Origin: DASVWH01 sp036389715
GTDB lineage: Bacteria; Acidobacteriota; Blastocatellia; Pyrinomonadales; Pyrinomonadaceae
Assembly: GCA_036389715.1 (NCBI GenBank)
Contig: DASVWH010000252.1
Span: 1 to 42,010, forward strand
Reading direction: 5' to 3'
Length of the DNA: 42,010 nucleotides
Part shown: piece by piece, positions 1-8,207 of the stretch
Layout: every line of letters begins with the position of its first letter
Position numbering within the stretch: position 1 is the stretch's first letter
Translations under genes and position numbers: made by a program
Notes under the pieces: generated by a model
Database searches by the model: none
What the model was told of the DNA's origin: nothing
Seen by the model: the letters and a program-made list of their open reading frames with translations, nothing else

Positions 1-2142
1 CCGGTGGGCTACGACATCGGCTGCTTTACGGCTGATACGCTGATTCCCCTGGTTGATGGCCGCTCGCACCCGATTGGGGAACTGGCTCAATCAGCCGCAG
101 AGATTTTGGTCTATTCATTATCCGCAGATCACAGGGTTGTCGTCGCAAGAGCGACAGCGAAAAAGACTCGGACAGATGCGGCCCTAGTCAAAGTGACATT
201 GGACAATGGGAGGGAAATCTTCTGCACGCCTGACCACGAATTTATGTTGCGTGATGGGACGTATCGCCAGGCTCAAGAGCTGTCGCCGATGACCTCTTTA
301 ATGCCTTTCGACTCGCGCATAGATAAAGATGGCTATAGCTTAGTCAGGCATCCCGCAACGGGCCTCAATCAAAGAGTGCATTGGATTATGGCCCGTTGCG
401 GATTGCTCGGAAATATCCCGGCGTTCCCAGGCCAAAGAACAATCATCCATCACCAAAACTTCAAGCCTACCGACAATTGCCCGGAGAACTTAAAGTTCAT
501 GGGCGATAGGGATCATATGAGTTATCACAAATCCCTGGTCGAGCGAAACCCGCACTTTCAATCAGCAGAGTTTGAAGCCAGGCGGAAAGCCGCTTTAGCT
601 GCTAAAGCGAAGACACCCGAAGGCCATGCATACCTTGCCGAGCGTGGGACCCGAAACATTCTTGCTTACATGGCACACAACCAGGCGCATTTTAAGAAGG
701 CGGTCACCGGCAACGGGGCGAGAGGCAAACAGTATTTGCAAGCCTACAATGTCAGCCCGGAGGGTCGAAAAAAATCTTCTGAAATAGCGCACAGAGAATA
801 TATTTGCGAGATATGCGATGAGGTTTTAGTCGATGGCTTTGGTCTTCACAATCACCGTCGCTGGCGGCACGGCTATAATCACAAGGTCATTTCAGTCGAG
901 TTAGTGCAAGAGACCGCTGACGTATATTGTTTGACCGTCCCCGAGTATGGAAACTTCGCGCTCGATGCGGGCGTGTTTGTTCACAACTGCGGGATGGTCA
1001 GCGCGAAGTCGGAGGTCGGGGTCGAGGCGGCGACGCCGGAGAAGCGCCTGCGCTTTAACCAGGAGGTGATGAAGCGCGTCAACATGGGCGCGGGCGGCAA
1101 GAGCGTCAGGCTCGGCGAGGTGGACAAGCGGGAGTTCAATAACCTGGTTCGCGGCGGCGCTGAATATTATGTCGAGAAGTACGGCGCGACCTTTGATAGG
1201 AGCCGCGCCGAGCGTCACAGGATGCCGGTGGACGACGACTGGCAGATTCCCTGGGGCGGCAACGGCAGGCCCGAGCGCGGGCTTAACCAGCTGGGCTCGC
1301 TCGGCGGCGGCAATCACTTCATAGAGCTTCAGAGAGCGGAAGAGACGCAGACCCTCTTCGTCCAGGCGCACACGGGGAGCCGCGGCTTCGGTCACGGGCT
1401 GGCGACCAACTTCTTCGAGATGGCGAGGGCCGAAAAGCCCGACGTGATTACGGACCTCGACCTCGGCTACTTCACGCCGGACTCTCTGCATTACCGCGAT
1501 TACCTCAACGCGGTCGCGGCCGGGGGCAACTATGCCATCATCAACCGCCTGATTATCTTCGAGCAGATCGCCGAGGCTTTCCGCGAGGTCTTCAAGGGCG
1601 AGCTGGAATTAATCTACGAGATCAGCCATAACCTGGTGCAGAAGGAATGGCATCCAGAGTTCGGCGAGGTCTGGGTGCATCGCAAGGGCGCGACGCGCGC
1701 TTTCCCGGCCGGACATCCGGCGCTCGCGGGCACGTTCTGGGAAGAGACGGGCCATCCGGTGCTGATTCCCGGCTCGAATAAGGATTGGAGCTACATCCTG
1801 CGCCCGTCGGAAAAGGCTCTCAACAGCGGGTTCTCCGTCAATCACGGCGCGGGCCGCCGCCTCTCCAGGGGAGAAGCGAACCGCAGTCTCAACCAGCGCC
1901 AGATTGACGACGAGTATGCGGCCGCCGGAATCCTCGTCAACGTGGACGGGCGCGTGCCCCTGGACGAGGCGGCCCCGGCCTATAAATCGGCGGCAGAGGT
2001 CATCGAAGCGGTCGTCGGAGCGGGCCTGGCGACCATCGAGTACAGGCTCTGGCCGCTGGCCTCGCTGAAGGGAACGGAGGGCGGCAAATCAAGAAAGCGC
2101 GGGAAGGATAAGAGGCCGCAGCATACGCGCTCTCACTTTTAG
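1..2142 (+). CDS. rtcB: RNA-splicing ligase RtcB, intein-containing, 5'-truncated
   Basis: RtcB joins RNA 2',3'-cyclic phosphate or 3'-phosphate ends to 5'-OH ends, using Mn2+ and GTP, in RNA repair and tRNA splicing. The reading frame enters the window already open (P-V-G-Y-D-I-G), so roughly the first 80 residues of the family are missing. After removal of the insertion at 22-987 the extein reads GYDIG-CGM, the conserved metal-binding cysteine site. Further RtcB motifs follow in order: GGGNHFIEL, HTGSRGFGH, YAIINR, SHNLVQKE, HRKGATRAFP, PGSNKDWSYIL and NHGAGRRLSR, the last around the histidine that is guanylylated in known RtcB. The C-terminus is a short basic tail. The gene converges on the FAD/Rieske gene, with a hairpin terminator between them. 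Upstream partners such as archease cannot be seen. The family call is secure; activity depends on intein splicing. Confidence 0.96.
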   Translation, partial: PVGYDIGCFTADTLIPLVDGRSHPIGELAQSAAEILVYSLSADHRVVVARATAKKTRTDAALVKVTLDNGREIFCTPDHEFMLRDGTYRQAQELSPMTSLMPFDSRIDKDGYSLVRHPATGLNQRVHWIMARCGLLGNIPAFPGQRTIIHHQNFKPTDNCPENLKFMGDRDHMSYHKSLVERNPHFQSAEFEARRKAALAAKAKTPEGHAYLAERGTRNILAYMAHNQAHFKKAVTGNGARGKQYLQAYNVSPEGRKKSSEIAHREYICEICDEVLVDGFGLHNHRRWRHGYNHKVISVELVQETADVYCLTVPEYGNFALDAGVFVHNCGMVSAKSEVGVEAATPEKRLRFNQEVMKRVNMGAGGKSVRLGEVDKREFNNLVRGGAEYYVEKYGATFDRSRAERHRMPVDDDWQIPWGGNGRPERGLNQLGSLGGGNHFIELQRAEETQTLFVQAHTGSRGFGHGLATNFFEMARAEKPDVITDLDLGYFTPDSLHYRDYLNAVAAGGNYAIINRLIIFEQIAEAFREVFKGELELIYEISHNLVQKEWHPEFGEVWVHRKGATRAFPAGHPALAGTFWEETGHPVLIPGSNKDWSYILRPSEKALNSGFSVNHGAGRRLSRGEANRSLNQRQIDDEYAAAGILVNVDGRVPLDEAAPAYKSAAEVIEAVVGAGLATIEYRLWPLASLKGTEGGKSRKRGKDKRPQHTRSHF
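22..987 (+). mobile_element. Intein with HNH homing endonuclease inside RtcB
   Basis: This 322-residue in-frame insertion has the hallmarks of a splicing intein. It begins with Cys (CFTADTLIPL, block A), has a block B motif CTPDHEFML with the TxxH signature, and ends with VPEYGNFALDAG-VFVHN, that is block F followed by the His-Asn terminus. The +1 extein residue is Cys, which is also the catalytic metal-binding Cys of RtcB. Between the splicing blocks lies an HNH-type nuclease (IIHHQNF, then PENLKFM, then DRDHMSYH, about intein residues 142-175). A basic linker and a C2H2-like finger follow, with Cys pair at intein residues 262 and 265 and histidines near 277-284. The DNA is visibly richer in A/T than the flanking rtcB exons, which fits a separate origin. 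A few RtcB inteins at this site are known in archaea; the family is known, this member is inferred. Confidence 0.93.
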
Positions 2143-2182
2143 GACGCACTTCGGTCGAGCGTCCGGGTTGAGCGTTCAAAGC

Positions 2183-2254
2183 GAAGGCGGAAAGGCAGGC
2201 AGGCTCAAAGCGTGACTGTTTGAGGTCGAAGCCTGCTTCCTTCCGCCTTCTTTT
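2183..2254 (+). terminator. Hairpin terminator after rtcB
   Basis: A long imperfect stem-loop lies between the convergent rtcB and FAD/Rieske genes. The left arm starts GAAGGCGGAA and the right arm ends TTCCGCCTTC. Inner pairing GCAGGCT/AGCCTGC is separated from the outer stem by a small bulge. The right arm runs straight into TTTT, as expected for intrinsic termination of rtcB transcripts. On the minus strand the T-run is absent. Confidence 0.65.
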
Positions 2255-2267
2255 CAGCCTTCGGCGC

Positions 2268-3854
2268 TCATTCTTTATCCTTGTCCTGCGGCTCGCCCTG
2301 CTTGTTCAATTCAACCCTGGCCAAATCCTCGTTGGCAGGCCCCTGAATGACAGTGCCGTCGTAGTTAAAGCGCGAGCCGTGACAGGGGCAGTCCCAGCTC
2401 TTCTCGGCGTTGTTCCAACCGACGATGCACTTCAAGTGCGTGCAGACCGGCGAGACGGAATGGACCTGGCCCTGCTCGTCTTTATAGAGCGCGACCCTTT
2501 CGCCCTCTATCTCGACGACGCGGCCTTCGCCCGTCACTAAATCGAAAGCGTTCTCGGCCTCCGGTGTGCCCATGCGGTCGCCGAAGAAGTGCTTGGCCAC
2601 GTCCACGTTCTCGACGACGAAGTCCTTAGCCGAGGCCACGGGCTTGAAGCGGTTCGGGCTGAAAAGCTCGCTCCAGGGATTCTCTCGGCCCGCGATCAGG
2701 TCCGAGAGAATCATCGCCGAGACGGTGCTGTTCGTCATCCCCCAGCCGCCGAAGCCCGTCGCCACGTAAATGTATTTCGAGGCGGGCGTGGATTTGCCGA
2801 TGTAGGGCACGCGGTCAACGGTCGTGTAATCCTGCGTGGACCAGCGATACTCAATCGAGGCAACGTCGAAACGCTCGCGAGCGTAGACCTCAAGACGCCG
2901 GTAACGCTCGCTCGTATCGCCGCCCTGCCCCGTCTTGTGATTTTCGCCGCCGACCATCCAAATCTCGCCCCCGTCGTCGGCAGGGTTCGAGCGGAAAGAG
3001 CGGGTCACGTCTCCGGGCGTGATGTACATGCCTTCGGGCGGCGCGCCGTTTAAGCGGCAGCCGAGGACATAGGAACGCTTCGGATGCATCCGCGTGAAAT
3101 AGAGCGCGTGATCGTAGAAGGGAAAATGCGTCGCCAGGATAACGTGCCGTGCTTTGAGCGTACCGCGGTCGGTTTTGACCGTGCAGGGCTCGCCCTCCTC
3201 TATGTCGAGCGCGCGCGTCTCTTCAAAGACGTGGCTGCCGCCGCCCGGCAGGGTTTCGACCAGCGCCAGCAGGTATTTGCGCGGGTGAAATCTGGCCTGG
3301 TTGGTAAACTCGACGGCCGCTTTAACGTCGAAGGGCAGAGGCGTGGTCTCGACGTAAGCGGCCGGGAGCCCGAGCCTGGTCGCGGCCTCAACCTCGTCCG
3401 TAATCCGTTGCACCTCATCCTCCGCCTCCGTGTAAACGTAGGCCGAAGTGCGCCTGAAATCACAGTCTATCCTGTACTCGTCAACGAGCGCGGCGACTCT
3501 TGCAATCGCGGCCTCCTGGGCATCCGCGTAAGCCTGCGCGCCGTCCGTCCCGAAATCCGAGATGAGCTGGTCATAGATTAAGCCGTGCTGTGAAGTGAGC
3601 TTGGCGGTCGTGTTGCCGGTCACGCTCTCGGCGATGCGTTTGGCCTCGATGACGGCGACGCTCATCCCGCTCTTCTTCAAGAGCACGGCGGCCGTGATTC
3701 CGGCTATTCCTCCGCCGAGGATGGCAACGTCAACGGAGACGTTGTCCGCCAGCGCGGGAAAGCCGGTGCGCGGCGTCGTCGCCAACCAGAGTGAGACGGG
3801 CTTGCCCGGCAGCTCATCGCCGTCGCGCTCTGCGCTGATGTCCGCTGTGTTCAT
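2268..3854 (-). CDS. FAD-dependent oxidoreductase with C-terminal Rieske [2Fe-2S] domain
   Basis: The 528-residue protein joins a DAO-type FAD oxidoreductase to a Rieske ferredoxin domain. A dinucleotide-binding GGGIAG motif sits at residues 47-52, followed by an acidic residue at the end of the second strand (VIEAKR) that would bind the FAD ribose. The Rieske ligands are C471-x-H473 and C489-x2-H492, with C476 and C491 placed for the usual disulfide. The fold resembles YhfW-like glycine/D-amino-acid oxidase relatives; the substrate is unknown. No signal peptide is visible. The start was moved to the ATG at 3854, because a strong GGAAGGGGG ribosome-binding site precedes it and this site would otherwise lie inside the coding region of a longer version. 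A winged-helix regulator lies 109 bp upstream on the same strand, so co-transcription or local control is plausible. Confidence 0.9.
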   Translation of the reverse strand: MNTADISAERDGDELPGKPVSLWLATTPRTGFPALADNVSVDVAILGGGIAGITAAVLLKKSGMSVAVIEAKRIAESVTGNTTAKLTSQHGLIYDQLISDFGTDGAQAYADAQEAAIARVAALVDEYRIDCDFRRTSAYVYTEAEDEVQRITDEVEAATRLGLPAAYVETTPLPFDVKAAVEFTNQARFHPRKYLLALVETLPGGGSHVFEETRALDIEEGEPCTVKTDRGTLKARHVILATHFPFYDHALYFTRMHPKRSYVLGCRLNGAPPEGMYITPGDVTRSFRSNPADDGGEIWMVGGENHKTGQGGDTSERYRRLEVYARERFDVASIEYRWSTQDYTTVDRVPYIGKSTPASKYIYVATGFGGWGMTNSTVSAMILSDLIAGRENPWSELFSPNRFKPVASAKDFVVENVDVAKHFFGDRMGTPEAENAFDLVTGEGRVVEIEGERVALYKDEQGQVHSVSPVCTHLKCIVGWNNAEKSWDCPCHGSRFNYDGTVIQGPANEDLARVELNKQGEPQDKDKE

Positions 3855-3963
3855 GTATCCCCCTTCCATTTAGCTGAGAACGAAATCTCGTTATTGCCTC
3901 CGGTAGCTTCTAAAGAGCGAAGCCGGAGAGCCCTGATGACTGTTAGAGAGCAAGTCTGTCATT

Positions 3964-4551
3964 TCAAGGCTCCTCGGCCCAGAAGACCCACTCGACGCCG
4001 TTGCCGTGACGCGAGCGCGGCGGCAGCGCTCCGCGTTCTTCGAGCAGCTCACGCGCCCCGCGCTGCACGCAGGCGAAGAGATACTGCGTCAAATCCTGAA
4101 AGTCCCAACCGTGCTCCGCGAGAGTGGTCCTGTCGAAAGCGCGCTCCAATTGTCTGCCCTGCTGCTCGAAGATGTCCGCCACGCGCGCGCTCATCTTCCG
4201 GCAGACGGCCTCGAACTCGGCGCGCTCCCCTGCCCTGACGATGGGAAAGTTCGGCTCGTAGTAACGCTCGGTCGGATACTTCTTCTCCCACTCCTCGGAT
4301 TCGCGCAAAAGCTCGCTCGCCATCATCTCGCCGATATGCGTGTGAATGCTCGGCTGCGAAAGCTTAAGCTCCTTGGCCAGCTGCGCGATGGTTCGCGGCT
4401 CGCGCGCCAGGAGATTCAGAATCTGCTCTTTCGTCCCGTCCGGCAACAGTTTGTGCCGCGCGACGGCGGCCCAGGGGTCGCTGTAGCCTCCGCACGCCGA
4501 GACACACTCACAGGCAAAACGCAGCCCCTCCAGATCATTCGGAATGCTCAT
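3964..4551 (-). CDS. ArsR-type winged-helix regulator with N-terminal cysteine cluster
   Basis: A 195-residue DNA-binding protein. Residues about 38-95 form a winged helix-turn-helix of the ArsR/HTH_20 type (EQILNLLAREPRTIAQLAKELKL region, recognition helix SQPSIHTHIGEM). The rest is a helical C-terminal part of about 100 residues without a recognised domain. Three cysteines (C14, C16, C20) sit just before the HTH in a CxCx3C arrangement, which could bind a metal or an iron-sulfur cluster; this is inference. The ATG at 4551 is preceded by GGGAGG at good spacing. Its promoter lies within a large perfect palindrome, which suggests autoregulation. The downstream neighbour is a Rieske oxidoreductase, so a redox or metal signal is a reasonable guess, but the true ligand is unknown. 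Confidence 0.82.
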   Translation of the reverse strand: MSIPNDLEGLRFACECVSACGGYSDPWAAVARHKLLPDGTKEQILNLLAREPRTIAQLAKELKLSQPSIHTHIGEMMASELLRESEEWEKKYPTERYYEPNFPIVRAGERAEFEAVCRKMSARVADIFEQQGRQLERAFDRTTLAEHGWDFQDLTQYLFACVQRGARELLEERGALPPRSRHGNGVEWVFWAEEP

Positions 4552-4582
4552 GCCGGGCCTCCCTGGCCATTCAAAAAGTTTA

Positions 4583-4626
4583 TGGGGGAAGTAGTATTAG
4601 GCACTATCCTAATACTACTTCCCCCA
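4583..4626 (-). promoter_or_regulatory. Perfect 19-bp-arm palindrome, probable operator of the regulator gene
   Basis: Arms 4583-4601 and 4608-4626 are exact reverse complements, separated by six bases (CACTAT). The element lies 32-75 bp upstream of the regulator's ATG. Reading the minus strand, a TGGACA -35-like box (4630-4635) and a TAGGAT -10-like box (4606-4611) are 18 bases apart, which puts the -10 in the middle of the palindrome. No T-run follows, so a terminator is less likely. Binding by the adjacent regulator is inferred. Confidence 0.6.
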
Positions 4627-4738
4627 AAGTGTCCAGACCTGATTAAAGGAGGACGCGGCGCGGCCGCTGGCACGGACCGGGCGCTCTGCGACGGCGCGGA
4701 CCCGGCGAGGGATTCCGCGCGGCCCGGCTCAAAGAGAG

Positions 4739-4909
4739 CTAGAGCTGTCCCTTCTCTTCCTTGTCCTTGATGTCCTGGTCTACTGTCTCCTCGTCGCCTT
4801 CGGCCGAGCCAGGCGTTCTGCCCGGATCGCCCGTCTGGTCGCCCGCGCCCTTTGCCGCGGCCTGGCGCGTGCTCCCCGCTTGTTCATCGCGTTCGTCTTG
4901 TTCCGCCAT
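4739..4909 (-). CDS. Small acidic, probably disordered protein
   Basis: A 56-residue protein dominated by Glu, Asp, Gln, Gly and Lys (starts MAEQDERDEQAGS, ends DIKDKEEKGQL), with no Cys, no predicted membrane segment and almost no bulky hydrophobic residues. The composition resembles short hydrophilic stress-type proteins, but no family is recognised. The start at 4909 is favoured over an ATG 18 bases upstream because GGGAGA precedes it at a normal distance. It lies 102 bp downstream of the SRPBCC membrane protein gene on the same strand and could be co-transcribed with it. Confidence 0.55.
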   Translation of the reverse strand: MAEQDERDEQAGSTRQAAAKGAGDQTGDPGRTPGSAEGDEETVDQDIKDKEEKGQL

Positions 4910-5011
4910 GCTCGTCTCCCTTTGCAAGATTTCGGGTGCGAAGCCAGCCCGGGCCGACTCCGCACTTGAAATCTCGAAACTCGAAACCGATAGCTCTCTG
5001 CGCTGAGAGCC

Positions 5012-5812
5012 TTAACTTCCGGCCCCGGCGCTGCGTTCCGAAGTCTGGCCTTCGGGAGACGCGGCCTCGCCCGCCTCCATCACCTGCTTGAAGCGGCGCA
5101 GGTCCTCTGCGATCTGCTGCGCGGGCTCTTCGCCGAAGAGCTTGGCGATGGCCGCCCCGACCACGCCTCCCGGCGGGTCATACTTGAGCGTCACCCTGAC
5201 GACCGTGCTGCCTGCGCCCGGCGCGCCTTCAAAGCGAACCGAGCCCGCGTTGTCAACGTCCGCTCCTTCGAGCGAGCGCCAGGCGATCAGCTCGTTCTCT
5301 TTCTCGTTATAGATTTCGGCGTCCCATTCGACGGTCGAGCCCGCCGGGGCCTTCGCCACCCAGTGCGAACGCCCGCCGCCCATCTCCCTGACGGATTCGA
5401 GATGGTTCATAAAGCGCGGCAGGTTCTCGAAGTTTCTCCAGAAGCGGTAAAGCTCCTCGGGCGACCTGTTGACCGTCACGCTCTCTTCGACCTTGACGCC
5501 GTGTCCGGCCGGAACGCTGACCAGCGGGTTATCCGTCCCCGTCCCGGCCGTGTTGATGCCCGTCGCCTGGTACATGTAGCAGTGGCCGGTCGTGCCGCGA
5601 TGAATCAGGCTGCCGCCGACCAGGGCGAGCACAGCGCCGCCCCAGGTGCGCCGCGTCAGCCCGTAGAGGGCGAGCGCGCCGCCGCCGATGGCCGATGCCC
5701 AACGCTCGTACTGCCCGACATTGACTTCGCTTCCGCCACCGGCATTCAGTGCGGGGCGTCCCTGCTCATCAACCACGCCTGCCTGTTGCAGCGCCTCTTG
5801 CATTGATTCCAT
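5012..5812 (-). CDS. YgaP-like membrane / SRPBCC (polyketide cyclase-like) protein
   Basis: A 266-residue protein in two parts. Residues about 36-90 hold two short hydrophobic segments rich in Gly and Ala (AIGGGALALYGL and AVLALVGGSLIHRG), like the YgaP/DUF2892 inner-membrane hairpin. Residues about 108-245 fit a START/SRPBCC hydrophobic-ligand fold (EESVTVNRSPEELYRFWRNF, later VRVTLKYDPPGG and a long C-terminal helix EEPAQQIAEDLRRFKQVME). The combination is common in environmental bacteria and is usually annotated cyclase/dehydrase or SRPBCC family; ligand and role are unknown. A GAGGAG ribosome-binding site precedes the ATG at 5812. The last 20 residues are a low-complexity Ser/Gly/Glu tail. 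Confidence 0.85.
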   Translation of the reverse strand: MESMQEALQQAGVVDEQGRPALNAGGGSEVNVGQYERWASAIGGGALALYGLTRRTWGGAVLALVGGSLIHRGTTGHCYMYQATGINTAGTGTDNPLVSVPAGHGVKVEESVTVNRSPEELYRFWRNFENLPRFMNHLESVREMGGGRSHWVAKAPAGSTVEWDAEIYNEKENELIAWRSLEGADVDNAGSVRFEGAPGAGSTVVRVTLKYDPPGGVVGAAIAKLFGEEPAQQIAEDLRRFKQVMEAGEAASPEGQTSERSAGAGS

Positions 5813-6013
5813 GATCTCGCTCTCCTCTTAGATATTTCCGTTGACATCGCCGAGCGGCCTTCGCCTCCGGCCCGGCTTCCGCACTGTCCGAAAACGCCTC
5901 AACTCTCACGGCTTTCGAGGATAACCATCAAATACCGTGCCCCGCCGGGAATGAGGGGCCGAGGATAAAAGATAAAAGTGAAGAAGAGTTGGCTTTTCTC
6001 TTGCTTTTCACCT

Positions 6014-7012
6014 CTAAACGCCCGGCTTCTGGGCCGTCCCGTACCCTTCCGGGTGCGCCTGCATCCAACTCCAGGCGGATTCGATAATGAGCCGTAAGTC
6101 CTGCATCGAGGGCTCCCAGCCAAGCTCGCGCTTGATCTTTTCGGAGCTGGCGACGAGCACGTCCGGGTCTCCGGGTCTGCGCTGGCCCATGCGCACGGCG
6201 ATGTCTCGTCCCGTCACCTGCCGCGCCGTCTCGATGACCTCGCGCACCGTGTAGCCCTCGCCGCCGCATCCCAGGTTATAGATGCGGCTGCCCTCCGAGA
6301 GGACGCCGAGCGAGAGGATGTGCGCGCGCGCCAGGTCAACGACGTGTATGTAATCGCGCACGCAGGTTCCGTCGCGCGTCCGGTAATCGTCGCCGTAGAT
6401 TTCCACAGCCTCGCGCCTGCCTGCGGCTGCTTGTAATACGATTGGAATCAGGTGTGTTTCAGGATCGTGCGACTCGCCGCAGTGCTCGGTCGCACCGGCC
6501 GCGTTAAAGTAGCGCAGCGAAGCCGAGCGCAGCCCGTAAGCCTCGTCGTACCAGCGCAGTGCGTGCTCAAAAGCCAGCTTGCTCTCGCCGTAAGGGTTGG
6601 TCGGGCGGGTCGGGTCGCTCTCTTCGATGGGCTGCTTCTCCGGCTCTCCGTAGGTTGCGGCGGTCGAAGAGAAGACCAGGCGGCGAACGTTGGCCCCGAG
6701 CATCGCGTCGAGCAGCGCGAGGCCCGCCACGACGTTGTTGCGATAGTACTTCGCGGGCTTCTGCACGGACTCTCCGACGAGCGAATCGGCCGCCATGTGA
6801 ATAACGGCCTCGATGCCGTTCTCTTTGAGCGTCCGGCCGAGCGTTTCCGTATCCGTCAGGTCTGCTTCGACGAACTTTGCGCCGCTGACGACCGCCGCTC
6901 GATGCCCCTTGTAGAGGCTGTCGTAGACGACCGTCTCGTGGCCGTCTTTGACCAGTTCCTCCGTGACTACGCTGCCGATGTAACCGGCCCCGCCCGTGAC
7001 TAGAACACGCAT
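6014..7012 (-). CDS. galE: UDP-glucose 4-epimerase
   Basis: A 332-residue short-chain dehydrogenase-type epimerase that interconverts UDP-glucose and UDP-galactose with bound NAD, feeding cell-surface glycan synthesis and galactose use. The NAD-binding GGAGYIG is at residues 7-13. The catalytic Ser/Thr lie in FSSTAATYG (about 114-122) and the YxxxK pair is Y141/K145 in NPYGESK. Also typical are the motif RYFNAAGA and the region RDGTCVRDYIHVVDLA. Length matches the family. The ATG at 7012 has GAGGG just upstream. No other Leloir-pathway gene is adjacent. A candidate promoter lies about 110 bp upstream. Confidence 0.96.
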   Translation of the reverse strand: MRVLVTGGAGYIGSVVTEELVKDGHETVVYDSLYKGHRAAVVSGAKFVEADLTDTETLGRTLKENGIEAVIHMAADSLVGESVQKPAKYYRNNVVAGLALLDAMLGANVRRLVFSSTAATYGEPEKQPIEESDPTRPTNPYGESKLAFEHALRWYDEAYGLRSASLRYFNAAGATEHCGESHDPETHLIPIVLQAAAGRREAVEIYGDDYRTRDGTCVRDYIHVVDLARAHILSLGVLSEGSRIYNLGCGGEGYTVREVIETARQVTGRDIAVRMGQRRPGDPDVLVASSEKIKRELGWEPSMQDLRLIIESAWSWMQAHPEGYGTAQKPGV

Positions 7013-7335
7013 CTTCGCCCTCTTCTTTTGCGGCGCGCGCGACGCCGGGCGCTCTCGCTCTGCGCCGCCCGCCCCGCAACCCTGTCTGCATCAAGTTTTA
7101 TGATTTGGAAATCAAGCCTCATCATAACATGCGAGGCTTGAAATCGGAGGCTCAAAAGAGAGAGGCGAAGAGGCTGAAAAGAGAGGCGTAAGGCGCTCGG
7201 TGAAAAAGAGAAGGGAAGAGCGAAAGAAGAGAGTGCTGACCGCGTTCGGCGCTGATTCATCAAAGGCGGAATCACGCCGCACGGCCATCTACGCGCACAC
7301 TCTCGGCTCTTGTCCTTCCTCGTTTCCCGATAGCA
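7013..7335. other. Non-coding spacer upstream of galE
   Basis: No gene is visible in these 323 bases. A 9-bp inverted repeat (TCAAGCCTC at 7112-7120, GAGGCTTGA at 7133-7141) surrounds a 12-base loop that contains, on the minus strand, TGTTATGAT, an extended -10-like box at 7121-7129. This is a weak candidate promoter for galE. Just beyond, 7147-7185 holds two near copies of GAGGCTxAAAAGAGA followed by GGCG. The function of these repeats is unknown. Confidence 0.4.
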
Positions 7336-8085
7336 TCAGGCGGTCGCGGGCGCTTCCTTTTGTGCTGCCTGTTGCTCGGCGTGGACGTAATAGAGGATGC
7401 GGCTGCAATTATCGCAGGTGATGATCTCTTCGCCGCGCCGGACTTCGGCCATGACGTGCGGCCTGAGCGACATGAAGCAGGCCGTGCAGGAGCCGTTGCG
7501 CGCTTCGGCCACGGCGACGCCGTCGCGGATGCGCGTGCTGATCCGGTTATAGAGCATGCCCATGGGTTTGGGCAGCGAGGCCAGAATACGCTCGCGCGTC
7601 TGGCGGCGCTCCTCCATCTCGGCCGCCTGCGTGCGCGTCTGTTCCTCGAATGCTTTGAGGCGCTCGTCCATCTCGGCGCGCAGCCTGATAATCTCCGGCT
7701 CGCGCTCCTTGAGCTGGCTTTCAGCCTGCTCGACCAGCTCCATTTTTTCGAGCACCTGCGTCTCAAGCTGAGAGATGTGTTTGCGGGCCGCATCGGCTTC
7801 GCGAATCGCGGCCGCGTATTCGTCCTGTTTCTTTGAAGACATCAGGTTACGCTCGGCGCGTTCGGCCCCGCTGCGCGTCTCGGCCAGTTCGGTCTCCAGG
7901 CGCGTGCGGGCTTCGCGGGCTTCGTCACGCTGTAATTCAAGGGCACGAATTTCAAAGGCGCGCTGCTCGAACTCTTTTTCGATCTCAGCGCGCCTTTTCG
8001 GGATGGCCTCTATCTCGGCCTGTAGTCTGCGGAGGTTCGTGTCCATGTTCTGCAAAGCGATTAACTGCTCTAATTCCGCTTTCAC
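7336..8085 (-). CDS. Coiled-coil protein with C-terminal C4 zinc ribbon (CT398-like)
   Basis: A 249-residue protein. Residues 1-180 are almost continuous heptad-type coiled coil rich in Glu, Arg, Ala and Leu. The C-terminal part holds a zinc ribbon with C200-x2-C203 and C224-x2-C227 (CTAC, CDNC). This matches the widespread C4-type zinc ribbon family represented by chlamydial CT398, proposed to act in nucleic-acid or secretion-related complexes; its function in this lineage is not established. The start was set at the GTG at 8083-8085 (protein begins VKAELEQLIALQ), because GAGGAG lies about 10 bases upstream and homologues begin in this way. The upstream ATG at 8145 has no such site. Confidence 0.85.
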   Translation of the reverse strand: MKAELEQLIALQNMDTNLRRLQAEIEAIPKRRAEIEKEFEQRAFEIRALELQRDEAREARTRLETELAETRSGAERAERNLMSSKKQDEYAAAIREADAARKHISQLETQVLEKMELVEQAESQLKEREPEIIRLRAEMDERLKAFEEQTRTQAAEMEERRQTRERILASLPKPMGMLYNRISTRIRDGVAVAEARNGSCTACFMSLRPHVMAEVRRGEEIITCDNCSRILYYVHAEQQAAQKEAPATA

Positions 8086-8207
8086 TTCGGTTGGTCTCCT
8101 CAAAAGAACAGGGAATATAAAGTTATGTATCAAGGGTTCATTCAACCTTTGATAATCACATATCCGTGCTTTGCGCGCAAGTTGCGGCGAAGGCCAGCGG
8201 CTCTCAT

